64,000 bases of DNA from Thalassospira indica (GTDB lineage: Bacteria; Pseudomonadota; Alphaproteobacteria; Rhodospirillales; Thalassospiraceae). Where the stretch lies: positions 1 through 64,000 of the forward strand of contig NZ_CP031555.1 in the NCBI RefSeq assembly GCF_003403095.1. Reading direction: 5' to 3'. Below the pieces are notes generated by a model that saw only the letters and a program-made list of their open reading frames with translations, was not told where the DNA came from and did not search any database. The position numbers and the translations under genes were made by a program. Shown one piece after another: positions 26,922 through 34,639 of this stretch (the first letter of the stretch is position 1; every line of letters starts with the position of its first letter).

Positions 26922-27698
26922 TCACCAGACAAAGGCGCCGATTGCCAACCCGGTGGTCACACCAATCAGGCAGGCCAGGATCAGCAACGGGGTTTTGAGA
27001 TCATTGGTGTGGCGGGCGGTCAGGACTGAAAGCCGTTCGTCAAACCCGCCCAGCGATTTGTCAAAGCGCACCAGAAAGACTTCGAGTTCTTCCACCCGGC
27101 TTGAGAGTTCTTCCTGACCGGTACGCACCAGTTTCACGCCGGCTTCGATGCCATCATCGGCGGACGCCAGTTCATCCATGCGCTTTGACGCGCTGACCAG
27201 ACGTTTGGCGGCTTCGCGCTGGCCGTTTTGCAAGATGTGCTGGGCGGCCAACAGCCGGTCCAACCGATCAAGGATTTTGCCAAGCGGCGCGTTGAGAGCC
27301 GTGTGTGCTTCCTGTTCGCTTTGCGACGGGATGCGCAGCGTGATTTCATCCTTCGTACCAGGCAGGACGGCACAGACCGAAAGGCTTTCGACACTGGCAA
27401 CCGCGGCATCGGGCAATTCGACCTCGAACGCGTGCTTGCCATCGCCGATACCGTTGCGGCGCAGATCGACACGTTCATTTTCGGCCGTCACGCGCAGCAG
27501 GGCATGACCGTTCAGGCGCACGACCACCTCGATCCGGGCGTCGGGGCTTTGCGGCGACCAGACCCAGCCATAGAGGCGGTTCTGATCAATGGCATCCACC
27601 CGCCCTTCCAGCGTCGGCGCCGGTTGTTCGGCATCCTGCACAGCCGCTGGGGTCGGCGTCGGGGTTTCTTCCAGTGTCTGTTTTTCGGCAACAGCCAT
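26922..27698 (-). CDS. GW-domain protein with coiled coil and C-terminal membrane anchor
   Basis: A 258-residue protein of unknown function. After a proline-rich acidic N-terminus, residues about 28-125 form the recurrent beta domain (EGRVDAIDQNRLYGWVWSP, VVVRLNGHAL, GIGDGKHAFEVELP). A long helical, probably coiled-coil region follows (about 135-230). The end LLILACLIGVTTGLAIGAF is a single membrane helix. This layout suggests a tail-anchored organiser that holds glycosyltransferases carrying the same domain at the membrane. It is co-directional with the cluster and has a strong ribosome-binding site (AAGGAGG). Confidence 0.55.
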   Translation of the reverse strand: MAVAEKQTLEETPTPTPAAVQDAEQPAPTLEGRVDAIDQNRLYGWVWSPQSPDARIEVVVRLNGHALLRVTAENERVDLRRNGIGDGKHAFEVELPDAAVASVESLSVCAVLPGTKDEITLRIPSQSEQEAHTALNAPLGKILDRLDRLLAAQHILQNGQREAAKRLVSASKRMDELASADDGIEAGVKLVRTGQEELSSRVEELEVFLVRFDKSLGGFDERLSVLTARHTNDLKTPLLILACLIGVTTGLAIGAFVW

Positions 27699-27718
27699 AG
27701 TGGCCTCCTTGTTAAAAC

Positions 27719-28984
27719 TCAGGCGGCAACAAAATCAGGGCGAACCATGCGGCGAATCATCGCCAGATATTGCTCGGCAACATCGTCAATCCCGGGCGGG
27801 GGCCGGACATGGCCCGACAGTTTTTTCCAGAGTTTCGGATTGGTTGCGCAGTCTTTCATGACGCGCGCCAGTTCGGCCGGGTCATCGGGGCGGACATGAA
27901 TGCCGTCATGGCCATGGCGGACCATCTCGGCCATGCCGCCGATGGAACTGGTGATCACGGGACGGCCATGCTGGAAGGCTTCCTGAATGACCAGAGGCGC
28001 ATTTTCCCACCAGATCGACGGCACAACGACCCAGTCGACCCGTGCCATCAGATCGGGAATATCTTCGCGTTGATAGGCACCGATATGGTGAACCTGCGGG
28101 CCGCTTTGTGCGACCAGATCGGCAATGCGACTGGTGAATTGATCGGTCTGATAAAGTGCCACGCCATGAATGCGCAGATTGAAATCAACCATATCCGCAG
28201 CCAGGATCCGACCGGCTTCAAGCAGGACATCCGCGCCCTTCCACGGGTTGAGATTGCCGAAATAGCCAAAGACATTGGGCATTCCGGCAGTGCCGATGTC
28301 GCGTTTGGGTACGGGTGCAACGGTCGGTCGGCCATTGTGGATGACGGAAATCCTGTCCGGATTGATGCCCCATTCGATATAGCGATCGCGAAGGAACTCG
28401 CTGGGCGAGATGAAATGATCCACCGCGCGCAGATGGTTGCGCAGATTGACCGCGCGCATCGCATGTTGATCCGGTGTAAAACCATCAAGCCCGGACAAAC
28501 GCCCGATGGCATCGGCCTTGGTATAGCGGGTTTTGGTCCCGCGATGGATCATCAGGCCGTCATTTGGGCAGATCTGATAATAGTCATGCAGGGTCATCAC
28601 GATCCTGCAGTTCGGCAGAACACGACGGATCAGCATCGGCAGTTCGATGCCCCACAGAACAAGATGATGAATATGCACCACATCGGGTGCCCAACTTTTC
28701 AAAAGGCGGGCGAAATCCGGGGCGACGGCATAAAGATCGGTCTGGCACATGTTGAAACGGTCAAAATGCCCGGCCCAGAACAGCATTTCATCGCCGGCAT
28801 CATTGATCGCCTGAAAGCTTGTCCCCGGACGGCGTTCGCGATGGACATCATTGGTCGCCCCGATGAAAAGTGCATCGCATCCCGCACGCTTATAGGCATG
28901 AAACAGATCATGGGCGAAAATTTCAGTCCCACCCGGATGCAGATCGGGGTGATTGTGGGCAAGCACCATTATCCGGGGGTTCAT
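27719..28984 (-). CDS. Glycosyltransferase family 4 protein
   Basis: A GT-B enzyme of 421 residues: HPDLHPGGTEIFAHDLF at the N-terminus, HIHHLVLWGIELPML, a FGYFGNLNPWKGADVLLEA segment and the donor-binding PSIWWENAPLVIQEAFQHGRPV. It resembles the GT4 at 23356-24678 and likely adds another residue to the same polymer. Its start overlaps the methyltransferase stop by 4 bases (ATGA). Confidence 0.88.
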   Translation of the reverse strand: MNPRIMVLAHNHPDLHPGGTEIFAHDLFHAYKRAGCDALFIGATNDVHRERRPGTSFQAINDAGDEMLFWAGHFDRFNMCQTDLYAVAPDFARLLKSWAPDVVHIHHLVLWGIELPMLIRRVLPNCRIVMTLHDYYQICPNDGLMIHRGTKTRYTKADAIGRLSGLDGFTPDQHAMRAVNLRNHLRAVDHFISPSEFLRDRYIEWGINPDRISVIHNGRPTVAPVPKRDIGTAGMPNVFGYFGNLNPWKGADVLLEAGRILAADMVDFNLRIHGVALYQTDQFTSRIADLVAQSGPQVHHIGAYQREDIPDLMARVDWVVVPSIWWENAPLVIQEAFQHGRPVITSSIGGMAEMVRHGHDGIHVRPDDPAELARVMKDCATNPKLWKKLSGHVRPPPGIDDVAEQYLAMIRRMVRPDFVAA

Positions 28985-29826
28985 GCGGTCCTCCGTGGTT
29001 TCTGAGCAATCAGGAAATCCTGGTAATGGGCGGCGGTTTTGCCGCGCCAGGTGCCAAAGCTTTTGGTGTGGATATCGAACCCGGCATCGGTCAGGGCAGC
29101 CTCAAGAAACGCATCATCGATGCCGACAGCGGCCATCGGGTTTTCACCGCGCAGATGCCAGCAAGGCTGGCCTTCGGCCCGCTCGAACCCCTTGAGGCGG
29201 GCATCGCGGTCGGGATTTGACGGGTCGTCATCTTCGCGAATGACAAAGGCCGTCAAAAACAGCCGACCGCCCGGGCGCAGCACACGAAACACCTCGGAAC
29301 AATAGGTTTCGATTTCGTCTGGCGGCAGGTGGGTTGCCACCGAGATCATTGCAGTGAAATCGAATGTTCCGTCCTGAAAGGGCAGTCGCATGCCGCGCCC
29401 GCTGATTTCGCCTTCGGGGTTGTAGAGTTGGTTCTTGATGTCCGAACACTCGAACCGGAAATTCGGATAGGCGGGCGTGATGGCGCGTTTGCACCAGTCA
29501 ATGCCGCCGCGTACCGGATCCATGCCGCGATAGATCGACTGTTTGGGGTCGAGAAACTGGGTGAGTGGCACGGCAATCCGGCCAATGCCACAGCCGATAT
29601 CAAGAACATCCTCGGTGGTTTTAAGCCCGGCCATGCGCACAAAATGATCGAGGAATTCCGCCCCGATGACGCGGTAGTCGCCATCGCCGACAAAGACGTC
29701 TTCTTCGGGCGGGATCGGCAGGAAACGGTTGGAGATGATCTGTTGGCACAACCATGCAAGATGGCTATCGACCATATCGGATGTCAGCGGGGATGGGTGT
29801 TCGGACAGTGCAAGAACCTGGCTCAT
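28981..29826 (-). CDS. Class I SAM-dependent methyltransferase
   Basis: A 281-residue methyltransferase with the SAM-binding motif VLDIGCGIGRIAVPL, an acidic post-I region (YRGMDPVRGG), FDFTAMISVATHL and the LRPGGRLFLTAF motif. It sits between GT2 and GT4 genes with 4-base overlaps on both sides, so it most likely methylates a sugar in the glycan or caps the chain end. The acceptor cannot be told from the sequence. Confidence 0.85.
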   Translation of the reverse strand: MSQVLALSEHPSPLTSDMVDSHLAWLCQQIISNRFLPIPPEEDVFVGDGDYRVIGAEFLDHFVRMAGLKTTEDVLDIGCGIGRIAVPLTQFLDPKQSIYRGMDPVRGGIDWCKRAITPAYPNFRFECSDIKNQLYNPEGEISGRGMRLPFQDGTFDFTAMISVATHLPPDEIETYCSEVFRVLRPGGRLFLTAFVIREDDDPSNPDRDARLKGFERAEGQPCWHLRGENPMAAVGIDDAFLEAALTDAGFDIHTKSFGTWRGKTAAHYQDFLIAQKPRRTA

Positions 29827-32060
29827 GCCGCTTCTCCGTCGGTGGTTTTGTGGGATCGGGATTGCGGCACACCGTTGGTGTGAATGTCTTCAAGCGCATC
29901 CGCCCAGCGCGCGGCATGCAGCCAGGCGTTATATTGGGCAGCCACCCCGCGCATGTAATCGGCATGGGTCGAGATGGATTTGCGCTCAAAATGATAGAGG
30001 CTGACATCGGGGATGTATTTGATGTCGAAATCGGCCTTGCGAATTTTCAGGCACAGGTCGCTGTCTTCGTAATCGCCAATGACATAGTCCTCGGTAAAGC
30101 CGCCGACCGCCTCAAAGGCATCGCGATGGATCATCATGCAGGCACCCGTCACACCGGGGACCGAGCGTTCAATATTGGCATCCCGGAACTGATCGGGCAT
30201 GCCTTTGTGATAGTGGTAATTCAGCCAATTGCCGCTTTCATTGCGGGCAAAATACATCCCGGCATGCTGGATGGAGCCATCTTCAAACAGAAGTTTCGGG
30301 CCAACCAGCGCGACCTCGTCAGCACCGCCCAGTTTTGAGGCCAAACCCTGTGCCCAGCCGGGCGTATGGGGAATGACATCGGAATTAAGCATCGCCAGAT
30401 AATGGCCGTGCGCCTGTTCTGCACCGGCATTGCACGCCCGGGCATAGCCGCCATTGCGTGCCATCACGACCAGACGCATCGGAATGCCATAAAGAACATG
30501 CAGACCGCGCAACAGATGTTCGCATTCTTCGGCCTGTTCGGGGGAGTCGAGTACAAAGACCAGTTCGCAATATTTCGCGACCCAGTCATCACAGGCAAAG
30601 GCGCCAACTTGCGCGCGCAGGAAGCCCAGAACGCGATAAAGCGGCACAATGATCGACACATCCGGGTCTTCGTGCGGGGTGCCAATATCAATCACCCGGT
30701 CGACCTTGGCTGATGCCATCAGTTTTTGCTGCAGATCGCCAATCACCGGTGCCAGGCAGTTTTCAATAATTTCTGACGTCAGGTGTTGCGGCGGGACGGC
30801 GCGCAGGATGCGGGCACGTGCCTCGGCCGGGTCAATCGGCTGGGCGGGTGGAACCATCAGATGGCGGTTGCCTGATTTCAGGCGCATCAGGCTTCGGGGC
30901 TGAAGGATTGGCACAGGGCTTTGGATATCCTGATAAAAGCCGACAAAACCGGTTGCCGGAACCGTCTGACCGTCATCCTGTACGTTGCCCTGATAGCGAT
31001 AGAATCCGTCGCCAAATGGATGAGCGATGCCGTTGCTATCGAGAAGATCGATGCTGGCAATCATATCGACAGGATCGCGATACCAGCCGCCAATCAAGGT
31101 GCCACGCGCGGTCGTGACCGCAAGGTCGACTTCGCCACTGGGAAGCGACCCGCCGCCCGATACGCGCTGGCTTGAAAGCGGGCAGCGGAGCTGGAATTCA
31201 ATGGCGGCCTTGCTGGATTTCATATCGGCGCGGGCCAGCGACCCGATGATGTATTCGCGCAAATCGGCATCTGATTTGCCCTTGCCTTGCCACCAGCGCG
31301 CCAGCGACGGCAGCGTTGAGGCATCGGGCAAATGGCGAATGGCCAGGGTGCGCACGCCCGTCACGACCATATAGGCCCCGGATGCCGTACTTGGCTGGTC
31401 GGCAATCATATAAACCAGTTTCTGGCCGCGCGGCCCGGTCTTGCTGATATGGGGAAGCTGCGTCAAACGCTTGAACCCCGAGGGGGCGACGATGAAGACG
31501 GCTTCGATATCGTGAAAGGCATCGGGCAATGCCGTAGCCAGCAGGATCTTCTCACCGGAAAGCTTTGCGACCGCCTTGGCCGGTTTGGGCCGGTCGACAA
31601 TCTCGGCCACCAGTTGAAGAAGGAAACTGTTGTAGCTTTTGGACAGTCGCAGGCGAAACAGGCTGGCCCACATCCCCAAAAGGGTCGAGACCAATGACAG
31701 CCGCCCGGCAGGCGTCACACCGTTCAAAAGCGTTGATGCAGTGGCAAATTCAAAATCGCCATCGGGGTCGATTGTGATCTCGTCCTTGCGGCCCAGCGTT
31801 CCGGCCTCGGCCAGAATTGTGATCGGTTCATCCTTGGGACGGCGGATGACGCGCAGCAACCGGGTCCCGCCCCCGTCAAGTGGCAAACGCAATGTGGCCT
31901 GCGGCGAAATCGCAGCACCATCAATGGTTTCAAGCCGGGGAACTTCCCACAAACGGGTGGGTGTATCCCAACTTAACAACAACGTATCAGGGTTGAGCAG
32001 GCAAACACCGGGCGCTTCGCCGGTCGTCCGCACTGCATCGGACGAGGCAAATTCAAGCAT
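29823..32060 (-). CDS. GT2 glycosyltransferase with large N-terminal GW-type extension
   Basis: A 745-residue protein. The C-terminal half is a family 2 glycosyltransferase of the rhamnosyl/galactosyl type: DVSIIVPLYRVLGFLRAQ, NGGYARACNAG, the metal-binding LNSDVIP, GPKLLFEDGSIQHAGM and YEDSDLCLKIRK with its catalytic acidic pair. The N-terminal half contains at least one recurrent beta unit (GTLIGGWYRDPVDMIASIDLL) also found in the 24665 and 26922 products. It should act on the cytoplasmic face of the membrane. It is the first of the glycosyl genes after the RTX gene, 70 bases downstream, and overlaps the methyltransferase by 4 bases. Confidence 0.85.
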   Translation of the reverse strand: MLEFASSDAVRTTGEAPGVCLLNPDTLLLSWDTPTRLWEVPRLETIDGAAISPQATLRLPLDGGGTRLLRVIRRPKDEPITILAEAGTLGRKDEITIDPDGDFEFATASTLLNGVTPAGRLSLVSTLLGMWASLFRLRLSKSYNSFLLQLVAEIVDRPKPAKAVAKLSGEKILLATALPDAFHDIEAVFIVAPSGFKRLTQLPHISKTGPRGQKLVYMIADQPSTASGAYMVVTGVRTLAIRHLPDASTLPSLARWWQGKGKSDADLREYIIGSLARADMKSSKAAIEFQLRCPLSSQRVSGGGSLPSGEVDLAVTTARGTLIGGWYRDPVDMIASIDLLDSNGIAHPFGDGFYRYQGNVQDDGQTVPATGFVGFYQDIQSPVPILQPRSLMRLKSGNRHLMVPPAQPIDPAEARARILRAVPPQHLTSEIIENCLAPVIGDLQQKLMASAKVDRVIDIGTPHEDPDVSIIVPLYRVLGFLRAQVGAFACDDWVAKYCELVFVLDSPEQAEECEHLLRGLHVLYGIPMRLVVMARNGGYARACNAGAEQAHGHYLAMLNSDVIPHTPGWAQGLASKLGGADEVALVGPKLLFEDGSIQHAGMYFARNESGNWLNYHYHKGMPDQFRDANIERSVPGVTGACMMIHRDAFEAVGGFTEDYVIGDYEDSDLCLKIRKADFDIKYIPDVSLYHFERKSISTHADYMRGVAAQYNAWLHAARWADALEDIHTNGVPQSRSHKTTDGEAA

Positions 32061-32130
32061 GACAATCTTTCACTCACTTGAAGTTCAGGACGGGTCGCCC
32101 GCAGCCGAAGCTGCGGACGCCGCCAACGGA

Positions 32131-32925
32131 TTACTGGACGCTAAAGAAGCTGTCCGGATCGTCCTGTACATCTTCGGCATCGACATTGTTGAGGGTGATG
32201 GAATCCCCATTGCCAAGGTCAATGACGGTGTTGGCACCGACTTGCGTTGCACGCGCAGCGACGTCATCGGCACTTTCGATGCCGGTGTCGTTGATATTGC
32301 TGCTAATGGAAAGCATGTCCTCGCCAGCCTGGAAATCGAGCACGACATCGTTGCCGCCGCCGCCCGAGAAGACAAAGGTGTCTGCACCGGAACCACCGGA
32401 CAGAACATCGTCCCCAGCGCCGCCTTCGAGGACATCATCCCCGGAGCCGCCCAAGAGAACGTCATTGCCCTCGCCGCCCTGGAGAACATCGTTTCCAGAA
32501 CCGCCAAGCATGACATCATCACCGGCACCGCCGAGCATGATGTCGTCGCCACCGCCGCCGGTCATGACATCATCGCCAGAACCGCCGTCGAGAACGTCGT
32601 CACCCGATCCGCCAAGCATGATATCGTCACCCGATCCACCTGACAGAACGTCTTCGCCAGAGCCACCTGAGAGCAGGTCGCTGCCGGCACCTCCGATCAA
32701 TGCATCGTCACCCGATCCACCGAACAGAAGATCATCACCTTCGCCACCAACGGCAACGTCGTCGCCTGATCCGCCGAACAAGACATCATCGCCTTCTTCG
32801 CCGAACAGCACGTCGTCGTCACCTTGTCCGAAGATTGTATCGTCTCCGCCACGTCCAAAGATGACGTCACTGAAACGAGATCCGAGAAGCGCATCATCAA
32901 AGGCGCCGCCTTCGAGAGTTGCCAT
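32131..32925 (-). CDS. RTX calcium-binding repeat protein, probable type I secretion substrate
   Basis: A 264-residue acidic protein made almost wholly of about twenty GGxGxDxxx nonapeptides (for example GGSGDDVLFGG and GGAGDDVMLGG) from about residue 15 to 185, which form a calcium-filled beta-roll. A C-terminal part (TFVFSGGGGNDVVLDFQAGEDML, then a tail ending DSFFSVQ) matches the secretion-signal region of RTX exoproteins. No enzymatic domain is present, so it is likely a structural surface protein. It has no N-terminal signal peptide. The T1SS adaptor and ATPase are encoded just upstream, but beyond a terminator, and the gene has its own strong AAGGAGG site. Confidence 0.9.
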   Translation of the reverse strand: MATLEGGAFDDALLGSRFSDVIFGRGGDDTIFGQGDDDVLFGEEGDDVLFGGSGDDVAVGGEGDDLLFGGSGDDALIGGAGSDLLSGGSGEDVLSGGSGDDIMLGGSGDDVLDGGSGDDVMTGGGGDDIMLGGAGDDVMLGGSGNDVLQGGEGNDVLLGGSGDDVLEGGAGDDVLSGGSGADTFVFSGGGGNDVVLDFQAGEDMLSISSNINDTGIESADDVAARATQVGANTVIDLGNGDSITLNNVDAEDVQDDPDSFFSVQ

Positions 32926-33063
32926 GTAATCCTCCTTCGTGTCCCAACATTAATGACATCGTGGGGATATTTCCCTCACGAGAGGATGGCCGTTCCCTCT
33001 GGACATTCTGAGCCCCGTGGAAACGACCACTCAGAAATCCTATATTTTTTTACTTTGTTATTG

Positions 33064-33093
33064 GAGGGTATTGTCGTGTTTTTATTTTGTCAA
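33064..33093 (-). promoter_or_regulatory. Candidate sigma-70 promoter for the RTX gene
   Basis: On the minus strand a perfect TTGACA (33093-33088) is followed after about 17 bases by a weak TACCCT. It lies between the upstream terminator and the RTX start, where a promoter is needed. Only the minus-35 element is convincing. Confidence 0.35.
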
Positions 33094-33184
33094 CATTATG
33101 ACTTAGTTTGATATTCATTGTATTTACTATGAAAATACTAGTTCTACTTTATTTATTATTTGATTCAAAATTCGATCTATACTT

Positions 33185-33226
33185 GAAAAGAAAAGGGCCA
33201 ACCCGGCGAAAAACCGGGAAAGGCCC
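33185..33226 (-). terminator. Terminator of the type I secretion operon
   Basis: On the minus strand the hairpin GGGCC...CCCGG/CCGGG...GGCCC is followed by TTTTCTTTTC. It lies just after the adaptor stop codon and separates the secretion genes from the RTX gene. Confidence 0.8.
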
Positions 33227-33256
33227 CGAGTTCGACCCACATTTCGCGGGGGAGGA

Positions 33257-34639
33257 TTACTCTTCGCGGAAGGCCTTTTCCATGCTTTGGGTGATGGGAT
33301 CGATCAGGTAATCGATGGCCTTGCGCGGGGTTTTCAAAACCAGAATGTTGGCTGGCATGCCCGGACGCAGATTGATGTCATCATGTTTTGCCAGTTCGGC
33401 CGGATCAATCGCCGCCCGCACGATGTAGTAAGACGCATCGCGCTGTTCATCGACGGTTTGGTCAGCGGCAACATAGCTTACCTCGCCATTCAGGGGGGCC
33501 AGTCGACGCTGACTATAGGCGGTCAGGCGAATTTGCGCCTTTGATCCGACCTGGACCGAGTCGATATCCTGTCGGTTGATCCGTGCTTCGATCACCAGTG
33601 GTTCATCTTCGGGGATGATATCCATGATCGGTTCAGCCGGACTGATCACACCGCCGGGGGTTCTGATCTGGATGTTGGCAACCGTTCCGGCCTGGGGTGC
33701 ACGCACTTCGAGGCGATCAAGCACGTCCTGACTTGCGCGGATACGTTGGGTGACGTCGTTCAAGGCAAGCTGGGCTTCCTGAATTTCCGTTGCGATATCG
33801 CTTTGCCATTCCATTTCAATCGAGGCGAGATTGATCTCGGCTTCGGCCTTTTGCTGTTGGGCGGCGGCACGCTGGGCTTTGAATTCGCCCATATCGCCCA
33901 CCAGATCCGACCAGTTATTTTCAATCTCGACCAGTTGGGTGCGGGTGGCGAAGCCCTTTTCGGCCAGTTGGCGAATCCCGGCAAGCTGTTCGGCGACGAG
34001 CTTTTCCTGACGTGTGCGGGCTTTGATCTGTGAGACCAGTGCTTCGGCTTCGGCCTCGAACTGTTCGATCTGTTTGGCCTGGGCATCGCGTTTGGCGGCA
34101 TAGACTTCCTTGCGCTTGGCAAACAGGCGTTTTTCATCACTGAGGATATCGGCGACATAGGCCTCGTCACTGGCGAGAAGTTCCTGTGGGAAGGTGATGT
34201 TTTCCTGGCCGCGCTGTTCGGCGCGCAACCGGGCAAGCTTGGCCATCAGACCAAACCGTTCACCGCGCAACTGGCCGAGCTCCGACTCGCTGCGTGTGCC
34301 ATCAAGAAGGGCAAGGGTCTGGCCCGCGGTGACTTTTTCGCCTTCCTCGACCAGAAGCTGTTTGAGGATGCCGCCCTCATAGTGATTAACGACTTTCTTT
34401 TTGGAATCGACAATCACCGAGCCGGTCGCAACAGCCGCGCTATCGAGTTCGGCGGTAAAGCCCCAGGTCAGAAACCCGCCAAAGCCCAAAACAATAACGA
34501 ACAATCCGGCCAGGATCGGCTTGCGCAGGCTTTGGCGCGATGCTTCGCGTTCTTCCGAGAGGATCTGGTGCCAGGCGACTTGCGGTTCTTCGGCCGGGAG
34601 TGCCGCGCCACCGCCTTCAAGATTAATGACACGGGTCAT
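33257..34639 (-). CDS. HlyD-family type I secretion periplasmic adaptor
   Basis: The membrane-fusion subunit of a type I secretion system, 460 residues. It has a short cytoplasmic start, one membrane helix (PILAGLFVIVLGFGGFLTWG), the lipoyl motif VVNHYEGGILKQLLVEEGE, a long alpha-helical hairpin (about 130-300) and the C-terminal beta-barrel with LRPGMPANILVLKTPRKA. It bridges the ABC exporter and a TolC-type outer-membrane channel; no TolC gene is in the window. It overlaps the ATPase gene by 4 bases and probably exports the adjacent RTX protein. Confidence 0.93.
   Translation of the reverse strand: MTRVINLEGGGAALPAEEPQVAWHQILSEEREASRQSLRKPILAGLFVIVLGFGGFLTWGFTAELDSAAVATGSVIVDSKKKVVNHYEGGILKQLLVEEGEKVTAGQTLALLDGTRSESELGQLRGERFGLMAKLARLRAEQRGQENITFPQELLASDEAYVADILSDEKRLFAKRKEVYAAKRDAQAKQIEQFEAEAEALVSQIKARTRQEKLVAEQLAGIRQLAEKGFATRTQLVEIENNWSDLVGDMGEFKAQRAAAQQQKAEAEINLASIEMEWQSDIATEIQEAQLALNDVTQRIRASQDVLDRLEVRAPQAGTVANIQIRTPGGVISPAEPIMDIIPEDEPLVIEARINRQDIDSVQVGSKAQIRLTAYSQRRLAPLNGEVSYVAADQTVDEQRDASYYIVRAAIDPAELAKHDDINLRPGMPANILVLKTPRKAIDYLIDPITQSMEKAFREE

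Larger units (their letters stand above)
32926..33256. other. AT-rich leader region of the RTX gene
   Basis: No gene is supported. The stretch is much richer in A and T than the flanking genes. It contains the terminator of the secretion operon and a candidate promoter for the RTX gene, with a leader of about 140 bases that includes an inverted repeat (CTGAG and CTCAG arms). Confidence 0.5.

Noticed and set aside
32131..32925. Tandem DNA repeats resembling a CRISPR array
   Set aside because: The repeats are short in-frame codon repeats of a calcium-binding protein with no spacers, and no cas gene is present.
31639..32929. Long plus-strand open frames opposite the RTX and GT2 genes
   Set aside because: They are created by the repeated GGxGxD codons read on the other strand and consist of low-complexity proline/serine or alanine/threonine runs without a family match.
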